Source: Thermohalobaculum sp964576075
GTDB lineage: Bacteria; Pseudomonadota; Alphaproteobacteria; Rhodobacterales; Rhodobacteraceae
DNA length: 64,000 bases
NCBI GenBank assembly: GCA_964576075.1
Contig: CAZNTX010000002.1
Span: 1-64,000, forward strand
Direction of reading: 5' to 3'
Numbering within the stretch: position 1 is the first letter of the stretch; every line of letters begins with the position of its first letter. The notes beneath the pieces were generated by a model. The model searched no databases, was not told where the DNA came from, and was given only the letters and a program-made list of their open reading frames with translations. Shown in pieces: positions 27,987-37,123 of this stretch. Made by a program: the position numbers and the translations under genes.

Positions 27987-28703
27987 GGCCGCGGGCAGCC
28001 GCTCCGTCACCGCCCCCGCCGCCCCGCGCCGCACGCGCCAGCCCCAGGCGCCGGGGCGGGCGGAGACCGCCACCCGCGCGCCCCGGTCGTCGATCAGGAC
28101 CCCGGCGCCGTCGTCGAGCGCGAGGCCCGCGGGCAGCGCGCCCGCGGCGATGGCGGCGCGGAAGGCGGGGGCGCGGGCCGGCTCGGCCGAGTGGTGCGGG
28201 CAGACGCTCCCGGCGAAGAGCCCGAGCCCGGCGAGCGGGCGCAGCCCCTGTCCGCCCGCCTCCGACAGCGCCTGCTCGAACCAGACGACCGCCCCGGCGC
28301 TGACGCCGGCGAGGAGGACGCCCCGGCGCGCCGCCTCGGCAAGCGCGGCGCCGACCCCGCTCGCGCGCCACAGATCGCGCAGCCGCCCGGTGTCGCCGCC
28401 CGCGACATAGACCGCATCGCACACCGCCGCCCAGGCCGCCGCCTCCGCCGCGCCGGCCGCGGCGGGCAGCGCGTCCACCCTGGCCAGCCCCGCGAGCCGC
28501 GCGCGGAAGCGGGCCGCGCGGTCCGGCGCGTCGCCGTTCGCCGCGCCGATATAGCCGATCCGCGGGCGGGGCCCGGGCAGGAGGCGGAGGAGCGCGGTCT
28601 CGAGCGCGGGGTCCGTCCCGTGGGTCGCGCCGCCGCCGCCGAAGGCCAGCAGGCGGGGGCCTGCGGGGGGCAGGGGGTCATGGATAAAGATTTCTTCGGT
28701 CAT
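27975..28703 (-). CDS. Peptidase S51 (PepE/cyanophycinase-like)
   Basis: The 242 aa product has the class I glutamine-amidotransferase-like fold of S51 peptidases: RPRIGYIGAANGDAPDRAA, AVYVAGGDTGRL, and the nucleophile elbow LLAGVSAGAVVWF with Ser135. PepE cleaves Asp-X dipeptides in the cytoplasm. Its position, divergent from a peptide-type ABC transporter, fits hydrolysis of an imported peptide or amide. Confidence 0.8.
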   Translation of the reverse strand: MTEEIFIHDPLPPAGPRLLAFGGGGATHGTDPALETALLRLLPGPRPRIGYIGAANGDAPDRAARFRARLAGLARVDALPAAAGAAEAAAWAAVCDAVYVAGGDTGRLRDLWRASGVGAALAEAARRGVLLAGVSAGAVVWFEQALSEAGGQGLRPLAGLGLFAGSVCPHHSAEPARAPAFRAAIAAGALPAGLALDDGAGVLIDDRGARVAVSARPGAWGWRVRRGAAGAVTERLPAASGA

Positions 28704-28820
28704 GGCCGGCGGTTTTATCGCTTGTCAGGGCAGTGGGGCGGGGCGGACGCTGAGCGTAAACGGTGCGTCGATCCTCGGTCCGCCGCCCCGCATAAGCAAC
28801 ACAAGGGAGACACCTGCCTC

Positions 28821-30311
28821 ATGAGACGGCTTCTCGTCACCGCCGCCGCAGTCGCCGCGGCCGCGCTCGCCGCAGGGGCGGCCGCCGCCGCGCCCTCCGG
28901 CACCTTCCGCCAGGCCCATGAAGTCGGCTCCGGGGCTGCGTCGAGCCTCGACCCGATCTCCAAGGGCCGCGTCTTCCAGATCACCGAGAAGATCATGAGC
29001 CGGCTGGTCCGCCCCGACACCGAGGGCCGCCCGTCCCCCGATCTCGCCGTCGCCTGGGAGGCCGACGCCGACGCCCGGGTCTGGACGCTCACGCTGCGCG
29101 AGGGCGTCGCCTTCCACGACGGCAGCGCCTTCGACGCCGAGGACGTCGTCTATTCCCTCGAGCGCATCCTCGACCCGGACTCCGACAGCCCCGCCCGCTC
29201 GGCGATCAAGATGATCGAGAGCGTCGAGGCGGTGGACCCGACCACCGTGCGCATCACGCTCAACACCCCCTTCGCGGACATGCCGCTGCAGCTGATGGAC
29301 TATCGGCTGCGGATGATCCCGAGCGGGTCGGGCGACACGATCGGGGAGACCGGGATCGGCACCGGCCCCTTCGTGCTGGAGAAGTTCGACCCGCAGGGCG
29401 TTTCGGTGCTGACCGCCAACGAGGCCTATTTCATGGGCGCCCCGGGCGTCGCGCGCATGGAGATCATCGGCATCCCCGACGGGCAGGCGCGGCTGCAGGC
29501 GCTGCTCGGCGGGCAGATCGACATGGAGCGCGGCATCACCGCGCAGCAGAAGGTGATGCTCGAGGCCTCCGACCGCTTCCAGCTCCAGGAGGTGCCGACG
29601 GGGAACTGGCGGGGCATCGTGTTCCGCACCGACGTCGCGCCCTTCGACGATGTCCGCGTGCGCAAGGCGCTGCGCATGGCGGCCGACCGGGAGGCGCTGG
29701 TGCAGCTCGTGCTCGGCGGCGGCGGCGTCGTCTCCTGCGACACGCCGGTCGGCCCGCGCGATCAGTATCGCGCCGATCTCTCCTGCCCGCAGGACATCGA
29801 GGGGGCCAAGGCGCTGCTCGCGGAGGCGGGCTTCGCGGACGGCATCGACATCGACCTCCACGTCGCCACCCTCGAGCCCACCTGGCCGGTGATGGCCGAG
29901 GCCTATCAGGCCCAGGCGAAGGCCGCCGGCATCCGGGTCAACATCGTCCAGGTCCCCTCCGACGGCTATTGGAGCGAGGTCTGGATGAAGAAGGACGCGG
30001 TGACGACGCGCTGGAACGAGCGTCCGGCCGACCAGGCGCTGCACGAGATCTATCTCGGCGGCGCGAAGTGGAACGAGTCCTACTACGCCGACCCCGCCTT
30101 CGACGCGCTCCTCGCCGAGGCCCGGCGCGAGCTCGACTTCGAGGCGCGCCGCGCCCTCTACGTCCAGGCGCAGGAGCATCTCTGGGAGACCGCCGGCACG
30201 CTGATCCCCTACACGGTGACGCGGCTCGTGGGGCTCACCGCGCGGGTGGACAACCTCGATGCGGTGGAGAACAACGCCATCCGCTGGTGGCGGGTGACGG
30301 TGGCCGACTGA
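28821..30311 (+). CDS. ABC transporter substrate-binding protein, peptide/opine family (SBP_bac_5)
   Basis: The 496 aa product has a signal peptide (residues 1-24, ending AAAA) and the family 5 solute-binding signatures: LAVAWEADADARVWTLTLRE, GVAFHDGSAFDAEDVVYSLE and AKALLAEAGFADGID. It captures dipeptides, oligopeptides or opine-like ligands in the periplasm. AAGGGAGA precedes the ATG. Genes for two permeases and a fused ATPase follow, completing the transporter. Confidence 0.9.
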   Translation: MRRLLVTAAAVAAAALAAGAAAAAPSGTFRQAHEVGSGAASSLDPISKGRVFQITEKIMSRLVRPDTEGRPSPDLAVAWEADADARVWTLTLREGVAFHDGSAFDAEDVVYSLERILDPDSDSPARSAIKMIESVEAVDPTTVRITLNTPFADMPLQLMDYRLRMIPSGSGDTIGETGIGTGPFVLEKFDPQGVSVLTANEAYFMGAPGVARMEIIGIPDGQARLQALLGGQIDMERGITAQQKVMLEASDRFQLQEVPTGNWRGIVFRTDVAPFDDVRVRKALRMAADREALVQLVLGGGGVVSCDTPVGPRDQYRADLSCPQDIEGAKALLAEAGFADGIDIDLHVATLEPTWPVMAEAYQAQAKAAGIRVNIVQVPSDGYWSEVWMKKDAVTTRWNERPADQALHEIYLGGAKWNESYYADPAFDALLAEARRELDFEARRALYVQAQEHLWETAGTLIPYTVTRLVGLTARVDNLDAVENNAIRWWRVTVAD

Positions 30312-30318
30312 GCCGGGC

Positions 30319-30342
30319 GCGGCCGGGCCCCGGTCCGGCCGC
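30319..30342 (+). terminator. Intercistronic hairpin after the binding-protein gene
   Basis: GCGGCCGG (30319-30326) and CCGGCCGC (30335-30342) form a perfect 8-bp G+C stem with an 8-base loop, eight bases after the stop codon. There is no T-run, so full termination is unlikely. Such stems after binding-protein genes usually protect the upstream message or reduce read-through into the permease genes. Confidence 0.5.
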
Positions 30343-30377
30343 ACTCTCCCCCCGCAACCCCCCGTGGATCCTCGCCC

Positions 30378-31331
30378 ATGCTGCGGCTCATCCTCAGGCG
30401 TCTCGCCCTCGGCGCCGTCACCGTGGCGATCGTCTCCGCGATCATCTTCGCCGGCGTCGAGATCCTGCCGGGCGACGCCTGCACCGCCTTTCTCGAGCGG
30501 GAGGCGCAGGGGAAGCTCCTGGAGAACTGCCGCGCCGCCCTCGGCCTCGAACGCCCGGCGCTCGAGCGCTATCTCGATTGGGCCGGCGGCGCGCTCACCG
30601 GCGATTTCGGCGTCTCGGCCGGCGGGCGGCAGCGCATCGCCGAGGTGGTGGGCGACCGGCTCGCCAACACGCTCCTGCTCGGCGGGCTCGCGATGGCGGT
30701 CGGCGTGCCGCTCGCGCTCCTGCTCGGGGTGGTGGCGGCGCTCTGGCGCGACCGGCTGCCCGATCTCGGCGTTTCGGGCCTCGCGATCTTCGCCATGACG
30801 ATCCCGGAATACGTCACCGCGACGCTCCTGATCCTTATCTTCAGCGTGTGGCTCGGCTGGGCGCCGGGCATCGTGCTGACGCCGGCCGACGCGCCGCTCG
30901 CGGATTTCTTCCCGAGCGTGCTGCTGCCCGCGGCGGTGCTGACCATGGTGATGACGGCGCATATCCTGCGCACCGTGCGCTCCTCGGTGATCGAGGCGCT
31001 GGCGAGCGACTATGCGCAGATGGCGACGCTCAAGGGCGTGCCCTATTGGCGGATGGTGTTCGCCCATGTCCTGCCCAACGCGCTCCTGCCCGCGATCAAC
31101 GTGGTGGCGCTGACCATCGCCTGGCTGCTCGGCGGCGTCGTGGTGATCGAGACCGTGTTCAACTATCCGGGCCTCGGGCGGCTGATGATCGACTCGATCT
31201 CCGACCGCGACCTGCCGACGGTGCAGGCGATCGCGCTCATCCTCGCGGTGATCTATGTGGGCGTGAACCTCGCGGCCGATCTCCTGACGCTGATCGCGAA
31301 CCCGCGGCTGCGCACCCTGAGGGCGCGATGA
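30378..31331 (+). CDS. ABC transporter permease, DppB type
   Basis: The 317 aa product has about six membrane segments and begins with the DppB-type first helix LRLILRRLALGAVTVAIV. The cytoplasmic EAA-like loop reads DYAQMATLKGVPYWRMVFAHVL-type sequence with the conserved Gly. It is one half of the membrane channel. Its TGA overlaps the ATG of the next permease gene. Confidence 0.9.
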   Translation: MLRLILRRLALGAVTVAIVSAIIFAGVEILPGDACTAFLEREAQGKLLENCRAALGLERPALERYLDWAGGALTGDFGVSAGGRQRIAEVVGDRLANTLLLGGLAMAVGVPLALLLGVVAALWRDRLPDLGVSGLAIFAMTIPEYVTATLLILIFSVWLGWAPGIVLTPADAPLADFFPSVLLPAAVLTMVMTAHILRTVRSSVIEALASDYAQMATLKGVPYWRMVFAHVLPNALLPAINVVALTIAWLLGGVVVIETVFNYPGLGRLMIDSISDRDLPTVQAIALILAVIYVGVNLAADLLTLIANPRLRTLRAR

Positions 31332-32221
31332 GCGAGGCCGTGGCGAGCCGGGCCTCGGCCGCGCGCCCGCTCCTCGGGGTGGCGAGGGTGCTCGGCGACA
31401 TGGCCTCCCGGCCCTCCGGAGCGATCGGGCTCGCGCTCGTCGGGCTGCATCTCGCGCTGGCCGTCTTCGGGCCCTGGCTCGTGCCCTACGACCCGACCGC
31501 CCTCGACGCGACCAAGATGCTCGGCCCGCCCGAGGCCGCGCACTGGCTCGGGACCGACCATCTCGGCCGCGACGTGTTCTCCCGCGTGCTCCTCGGCGGG
31601 CGCGAGGCGCTGCTGATCACCGGGATCGCGACGCCCCTCGCGGTGGCCTGGGGCGGGCTCGCCGGCGTCTTCTTCGGCCTCGCCGGGGGGCGGCTCGACG
31701 ATGTGGCGATGCGCGTGGTCGACGCCTTCCTCGCGCTGCCCTGGATCCTCAAGATGCTGGTGCTGATCGTCACCTTCGGCACCGGGATCGAGGTGCTGAT
31801 CCCGACCCTTGCCTTCTTCTACGGCATCCCCGTCATCCGCGTGGCGCGCGCCGCGACCCATGACGTGGTGGCCAAGGACTTCGTCTCCGCCGCCCGCGCG
31901 CGCGGCCATTCGCGCCTTGCGATCATGCGGCGCGAGCTGTTGCCCAACGTGCGCGACGCGCTGCTGGTGGAGGGGGCGATGCGCTGGTCCTGGATGCTGC
32001 TGGCCTTCTCCTCGCTCTCCTTCCTCGGCTTCGGCGTGTCGCCGCCGACGCCCGATTGGGGGCTGATGATCGCGGATGCGCGTGGCTTCATGTCCTTCGC
32101 GCCCTGGGGCGTGCTCGGGCCGGTGATCGCGCTCTCCTCGCTGATCGTCGGGATCAACCTCTCGGCGGATGCGCTGGCCCGCGCGCTCGGCGTCGACCGC
32201 GCGCAGAAGGCGCCGGTATGA
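31328..32221 (+). CDS. ABC transporter permease, DppC type
   Basis: The 297 aa product has the DppC pattern: a first membrane segment, then WLGTDHLGRDVFSRVLLGGR, four or five further segments, and the loop DFVSAARARGHSRLAIMRRE with the EAA-type Gly. The start overlaps the upstream stop (ATGA), and its own stop overlaps the ATPase start. It pairs with the DppB-type permease. Confidence 0.9.
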   Translation: MSEAVASRASAARPLLGVARVLGDMASRPSGAIGLALVGLHLALAVFGPWLVPYDPTALDATKMLGPPEAAHWLGTDHLGRDVFSRVLLGGREALLITGIATPLAVAWGGLAGVFFGLAGGRLDDVAMRVVDAFLALPWILKMLVLIVTFGTGIEVLIPTLAFFYGIPVIRVARAATHDVVAKDFVSAARARGHSRLAIMRRELLPNVRDALLVEGAMRWSWMLLAFSSLSFLGFGVSPPTPDWGLMIADARGFMSFAPWGVLGPVIALSSLIVGINLSADALARALGVDRAQKAPV

Positions 32222-34266
32222 GCGCCCCGCTCATCGCCGTCGAGGGGCTGTCGGTCGGCTTCACCGCCCGCTCCGGCGCGACGCTGCCGATCCTGCGCGA
32301 CATCGGCGTGGGCGTCGCCCCGGGCGAGAGCCTCGGCCTCGTCGGCGAGAGCGGCTCGGGCAAGAGCACGCTCGCCCTCGCGATGATGGGCTATCTCAAG
32401 ACCGGTCTGCGGGTGCTCTCGGGCTCGGCGCGGTTCGCGGGGGAGGACATGTTCGCCCTGCCGCGCCCGGCGCTCGAGCGCATCCGCGGCGGGCGGCTCG
32501 GGCTCATCCCGCAAAACTCCGGGCAGTCGCTCACGCCGGGCATGCGGGTCGGCGCGCAGGTGGGCGAGGCGCTCGCGCTCCATTCGGGGCTCGCGCCCGA
32601 GGCCCGCCGGGCGCAGGTGACGGAGCTCCTCGCCCAGGTCCGCCTGCCCGAGCCCGACGCGATCGCCCGGCGCTACCCCCACGAGCTCTCCGGCGGCCAG
32701 CAGCAGCGCGTGGCCATCGCGATGGCGCTCGCCGGCGCACCGGAGGCGCTGATCCTCGACGAGCCGACCACCGGGCTCGACGTCACCACCCAGGCCCACA
32801 TCCTGGAGCTGCTGCGCGAGCTCGCCGCGGCGAAGGGGATGGCGATGGTCTATGTCAGCCACGATCTCGGCGCGGTTGCGCGGGTCTGCGACCGGGTGGC
32901 GGTGATGTATGCCGGCGAGATCGTGCTCGAGGGGCCGGTGCGCCGCGTGCTGCGCGCGCCGTCGCACCCCTATGCCCGGGGGCTCCTGGCCTCGATCCCG
33001 ACGCTCGCCGCCGCCCGCCTGCCGCAGGCGCTCGAGGGCCGCCCGCCGCCCCCCGGCGGGGCTGGGGAGGGCTGCGCCTTCGCGCCCCGCTGTGCGCTCG
33101 CCGAGCCGCGCTGCACCGCCGCCCGGCCCCCGCTCGAACCGCTGCCGACGGGCGAGCGCGTGCGCTGCCTGCGCCACGACCGCGCCGGGGAGATCCGCGC
33201 CTCCGCCGCCGCCGAGCCGGCGGTGCCGCGCCCCCTCGGCGCGCCCGCGCTCGCGCTCCGAGACCTCTCCGTCAGCTATGCCCGCCGCGGCCTCCTCGAC
33301 CAGCTCCTCGCCCGCGCCCCCGCCGCGCCGCCGACCGTCGAGGGCGTGACGCTCGATCTCGCGGAGGGCGAGACGCTCGGCCTCGTCGGCGAATCCGGCA
33401 GCGGCAAGTCGACGATCCTCAAGACCGTGGCCGGGCTGATCCCGCCCGCCGGCGGCGACGCCCGGCTCGGCGACGGCAGCGCGCTCGCCCCCATGGTCGA
33501 GCGCCGCCCGCCGGACCAGCTGCGCCGGGTCCAGCTGATCTTCCAGAACCCCGACGAGAGCCTCAACCCGCGCCAGACCGTCGCCGAGATTTTGGCGCAG
33601 TCGCTCGGGCTCTATTTGGGCCTCGGCGGGCGGGCGCTGCGCGCGCGGGCGGCGGAGCTGCTCGAGACCGTCCGCCTCGGCCCGCATTATCTCGACCGGC
33701 TGCCGAGCCAGCTCTCTGGCGGCGAGAAGCAGCGCGTCGCCATCGCCCGGGCCTTCGCCGCGGAGCCGGAGATCGTGCTCTGCGACGAGGTGACCTCCGC
33801 GCTCGACGTCTCGGTGCAGGCCGCGGTGCTCGACCTGCTCGACCGGCTGCGGCGCGAGCGCGGGGTCGGCTACGTCTTCGTCAGCCACGACCTCGCCGTG
33901 GTGCGCGCGCTGGCGGATCGGGTGGCGGTGCTCTACCAGGGCCGGCTCTGCGAGACCGGGCCGGCGCCGCGGGTCTATGCGGCCCCCTTCCACCCCTACA
34001 CCGAGGCGCTCCTCGGCGCGGCGCTCGAGCCCGACCCGGACACGCCGCCCCGGCTCGTCGCCGACGACGTGGTCGAGCGCGCCCCGCCCGCCCGCGGCTG
34101 CCCGTTCCAGCGCCGCTGCGCCCGGCGCATCGGGGCGATCTGCGACGAGGAGGCCCCGCCCTGGCGCGACGCGGGCGGGGGCCACGCGATCCGCTGCCAC
34201 CTGCCGCTCGACGCGCTGGTGCCCGGGGAGGCCCCGCCCGGGACACCGGCCGCGGCCGCGCCATGA
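32218..34266 (+). CDS. Fused ABC transporter ATPase (DppD-DppF in one chain)
   Basis: The 682 aa product contains two complete nucleotide-binding domains. The first has Walker A GESGSGKST at 43-51, signature LSGGQQQR and Walker B LILDEPTTG. The second has Walker A GESGSGKST near residue 390, signature LSGGEKQR and Walker B IVLCDEVTSALD. Each is followed by the Cys-rich oligopeptide/dipeptide C-terminal extension (RCALAEPRCTAARP and RCARRIGAICDEEA). It energises the peptide-type importer encoded upstream. The start overlaps the permease stop and the stop overlaps the dehydrogenase start. Confidence 0.9.
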   Translation: MSAPLIAVEGLSVGFTARSGATLPILRDIGVGVAPGESLGLVGESGSGKSTLALAMMGYLKTGLRVLSGSARFAGEDMFALPRPALERIRGGRLGLIPQNSGQSLTPGMRVGAQVGEALALHSGLAPEARRAQVTELLAQVRLPEPDAIARRYPHELSGGQQQRVAIAMALAGAPEALILDEPTTGLDVTTQAHILELLRELAAAKGMAMVYVSHDLGAVARVCDRVAVMYAGEIVLEGPVRRVLRAPSHPYARGLLASIPTLAAARLPQALEGRPPPPGGAGEGCAFAPRCALAEPRCTAARPPLEPLPTGERVRCLRHDRAGEIRASAAAEPAVPRPLGAPALALRDLSVSYARRGLLDQLLARAPAAPPTVEGVTLDLAEGETLGLVGESGSGKSTILKTVAGLIPPAGGDARLGDGSALAPMVERRPPDQLRRVQLIFQNPDESLNPRQTVAEILAQSLGLYLGLGGRALRARAAELLETVRLGPHYLDRLPSQLSGGEKQRVAIARAFAAEPEIVLCDEVTSALDVSVQAAVLDLLDRLRRERGVGYVFVSHDLAVVRALADRVAVLYQGRLCETGPAPRVYAAPFHPYTEALLGAALEPDPDTPPRLVADDVVERAPPARGCPFQRRCARRIGAICDEEAPPWRDAGGGHAIRCHLPLDALVPGEAPPGTPAAAAP

Positions 34267-35318
34267 GCGGGGCCAAGCTCGGGGAGGTGCCGCGCCGCAC
34301 CGTCCCCCTCGCCGAAGCGACCGCGGTGGCCGCCGACATCCTCGAGGCCGCCGGCTGCGCGCCCGAGGTGGCCGCCGAGGTGGCTGCACATCTCGCCGAC
34401 GCGGATCTCTGCGGCGTCGACTCCCACGGCCTGGCCCGCCTCCCGCAATACGTCGCGCAGTTCGAGAGCGGCTATATGCGCGCGGACGGCCGGCCGGTGC
34501 GCGTCGCGGGGCCGGCGGGCGCCCCTTGCATCGACGGCGGCGGCGGGATCGGCATCCCGGCGATGGCGCTCGCGGTCGACGAAGCCTGCGCCGGGGCGAA
34601 AGCGGCCGGCGTGGCGGCGCTCGCGCTGCGCAATTGCGGGCATACCGGGCGGCTCGGCGCCTTCGCCGAGGCGGGGGCGGCGGCGCAGTGCCTGGTGCTG
34701 ATCGTCGGCGGCGGCGGGCGCGAGCGCTGGCGCCAGGTGGCCCCCTATGGCGGGCGCAAGGCGGTGCTGCCGACGAACCCGTGGGCCATCGGCCTCCCGG
34801 GCGGGGCGCGCGGGCCCGTGGTGCTCGACTTCGCGACCGGCGAGATCGCGGGGGGCTGGGTCCTCGCGGCGCGCGCGGCCGGCGCGCTCTTGCCCGAGGG
34901 CGCGGTGATCGACGCCGACGGCCGGCCGACCCGCGACCCGGAGGACTACGCCCGGGGCGGGGCGATCCTGCCCTTCGGCGGCGCCAAGGGCTATGCGCTC
35001 GCGGTGGTCGCGGAGCTGATCGGCGACGCCATGCTCGGGCCTGTGAGGGCGGAGATGAACTGGCTCGTCATCGCCCTCGACGCCGCCCGCTGGCGGGACG
35101 AGCCCGAGCGCGCGGCAGCGGCGGAGGCGGCGCTCGCGGAGCTCCGCGGCTGCCCCCCGGCGCCCGGCTTCGCCCGAGTGGAGATCCCCGGCGAGCGCGA
35201 GCGCGACCGCCGCGCCGCCGCGGAGGCCGGCGTCTCCCTGCCGGAGCGGACCTGGCGCGGGATCCTCGCTCTGCGCGCGCGTCTCCGGCGCGCCGACACG
35301 GCCCCGGGCCCGCGCTGA
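34263..35318 (+). CDS. Malate/L-lactate dehydrogenase (Ldh2) family NAD(P)-dependent oxidoreductase
   Basis: The 351 aa product matches the Ldh2 family: AHLADADLCGVDSHGLARLP, ALRNCGHTGRLGAFAEAG, PTNPWAIGLPGG, VVLDFATGEIA and GGAKGYALAVVAELI. Members reduce or oxidise 2-hydroxy acids or related substrates (malate, sulfolactate, ureidoglycolate, delta-1-piperideine-2-carboxylate). Coupling by a 4-base overlap to the peptide-type transporter suggests that it acts on the imported compound or its product. Confidence 0.85.
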   Translation: MSGAKLGEVPRRTVPLAEATAVAADILEAAGCAPEVAAEVAAHLADADLCGVDSHGLARLPQYVAQFESGYMRADGRPVRVAGPAGAPCIDGGGGIGIPAMALAVDEACAGAKAAGVAALALRNCGHTGRLGAFAEAGAAAQCLVLIVGGGGRERWRQVAPYGGRKAVLPTNPWAIGLPGGARGPVVLDFATGEIAGGWVLAARAAGALLPEGAVIDADGRPTRDPEDYARGGAILPFGGAKGYALAVVAELIGDAMLGPVRAEMNWLVIALDAARWRDEPERAAAAEAALAELRGCPPAPGFARVEIPGERERDRRAAAEAGVSLPERTWRGILALRARLRRADTAPGPR

Positions 35319-35664
35319 GCGGGGAGATCCGGCGCCGCCGGCGCGAGGCTCGGCCGGGCGGACGCGATCGGCTGCTGCGCCCGCCTGCCCGAGGCGCGGG
35401 GCGCGGTCGGCGGCCTCCGCCGGCCCATGCGGAGCGCGCGCGTCCGGCCTGGGCGCATCGCGCCCTGCCTCCCTGTCGTCGAGAGCCGCCCCCCCGGCGG
35501 TCCCTCGGCGCGCGATGCGGCAGGGTCCGTTCCCGCACATCTTCGCGATCTCGGGTGCAGGAGGGCGGACGCCGGGCTCCGAGCGGCGTAGACTGCCCCC
35601 GGCGAAGGCGCGAGGGTCGACCGCCGCGCCCTCCGTCGAGGGGCCGAAACAGGGGAGCCCGGGC
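35319..35664. other. Gap upstream of the disulfide oxidoreductase gene
   Basis: These 346 bases have no convincing frame or repeat. They should hold the promoter of the downstream oxidoreductase. AGGGGAG at 35651-35657 is a fair ribosome-binding site for the ATG at 35665. Confidence 0.4.
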
Positions 35665-37101
35665 ATGGACAGGCTGAAGACCGAGGTCGCGATCCTCGGG
35701 GCCGGCACGGCGGGGATGCGCGCCTATCGCGAGGTGTCGCAGGTCACCGACAGCGTGCTGCTGATCGAGGGGGAGCGCTACGGCACCACCTGCGCGCGCG
35801 TCGGCTGCATGCCGTCGAAGCTGCTGATCGCCGCCGCCGAGGCCGCGCATCTCGGGCGGCATGCGGATCTCTTCGGGGTGCGGTTCGGTCCCCCCGACAT
35901 CGACGGGGCCGCCGTGATGCGCCGCGTTCGCGAGGAGCGGGACCGCTTCGTCGGCTTCGTCGTGGACGCGGTCGAGGCCTGGCCGGAGCGTCATCGGATC
36001 GAGGCCCGGGCGCGGTTCGTCTCGGACCACGAACTCGCGCTCTCGGACGGGCGCGTGGTCGAGGCCGAGCGCATCGTCGTCGCCACCGGCTCGCGCACCA
36101 ACGTCCCGCCGCCGTTCCGCGAGTTCGGCGACCGGATGATCGTCAACGACGACCTGTTCGACTGGGAGACGCTGCCCGGCTCGGTCGTCGTCTTCGGCGC
36201 GGGCGTGATCGGGCTCGAACTCGGCCAGGCGCTCCACCGGCTCGGGGTGCGCGTGGCGCTCTTCGGGCGGGACGGTCTGGTCGGCCCGCTCGGCGACCCC
36301 GAGGTGCTGGAGCGCGCGCGCGCCCTCTTCTGCGAGGAGATGGCGTTCCACCCCCATGGCGAGGTCACCCGCCGCGCCCGCACCGCGGCGGGCGTCGAGA
36401 TCGACTGGCTCGACGGCACCGCCACGCGGACGGACCGGTTCGACTATGCGCTGGTCGCCACGGGGCGGCGGCCCAACACCGACGATCTGGGCCTCGAGAC
36501 CACCTCGCTCGCGCTCGACGGGCGCGGCGTGCCGCTCTACGACCTGCACACCGGGCGCTGCGGCGACAGCCACGTCTTCATCGCCGGCGATGCGAACGCG
36601 CGCTTTCCCCTCCTCCACGAGGCGGCCGACGAGGGCTTCGCCGCCGGCTACAACGCCGCCCGCTTCCCCGAGATCCGCCGATTCCGCAAGAGCGCGCCGA
36701 TCTCGGTCGTCTTCACCGATCCGCAAATCATGATGGTGGGCGAGAGCCATGCGGAGCTCACCGCCCGCGGCGCCGATTTCGCCATCGGCGAGGTCGATTG
36801 GGCCGAGCAGGGCCGCGCCCGGGTGATGGGGGCGAACCGCGGCCTGCTCCGCGTCTATGGCGAGCGCAACACCGGCCGCTTTCTCGGGGCCGAGATGATC
36901 GGCCCGCGCGCCGAGCACATCGCGCATCTGCTGGCCTGGGCGTGTCAATCGGGCCTCGCCGTCGCCGAGATGCTGGAGCGGCCTTTCTACCACCCGGTGC
37001 TGGAAGAGGGGGTGCGGACCGCGCTCCGCGATCTCAACCGCGCGCTGGAGATGGGACCGGCCTACCCGCCGCGCTGCCTCGACTGCGGGCCCGGCGCCTG
37101 A
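35665..37101 (+). CDS. Pyridine nucleotide-disulfide oxidoreductase (dihydrolipoyl dehydrogenase-like)
   Basis: The 478 aa product has the class I layout: FAD Rossmann AILGAGTAGMRA, redox pair in GTTCARVGCMPSK (Cys43, Cys48), a second Rossmann VVVFGAGVIGLELGQAL for NAD(P)H, the FAD motif HVFIAGDAN, and a dimerisation domain ending FYHPVLEEGVRT with the His-Glu dyad. It resembles dihydrolipoyl dehydrogenase but stands alone, without 2-oxoacid dehydrogenase genes. A related disulfide reductase function is possible. The C-terminus has an extra CLDCGPGA with two cysteines. Confidence 0.85.
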   Translation: MDRLKTEVAILGAGTAGMRAYREVSQVTDSVLLIEGERYGTTCARVGCMPSKLLIAAAEAAHLGRHADLFGVRFGPPDIDGAAVMRRVREERDRFVGFVVDAVEAWPERHRIEARARFVSDHELALSDGRVVEAERIVVATGSRTNVPPPFREFGDRMIVNDDLFDWETLPGSVVVFGAGVIGLELGQALHRLGVRVALFGRDGLVGPLGDPEVLERARALFCEEMAFHPHGEVTRRARTAAGVEIDWLDGTATRTDRFDYALVATGRRPNTDDLGLETTSLALDGRGVPLYDLHTGRCGDSHVFIAGDANARFPLLHEAADEGFAAGYNAARFPEIRRFRKSAPISVVFTDPQIMMVGESHAELTARGADFAIGEVDWAEQGRARVMGANRGLLRVYGERNTGRFLGAEMIGPRAEHIAHLLAWACQSGLAVAEMLERPFYHPVLEEGVRTALRDLNRALEMGPAYPPRCLDCGPGA

Positions 37102-37123
37102 GGGGCCCTCTCGCGCCGGCGGG

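Noticed and set aside
35665..37101. Mercuric reductase
   Set aside because: The redox pair and His-Glu dyad are present, but there is no N-terminal mercury-binding domain, no typical C-terminal vicinal cysteine pair and no mer genes.
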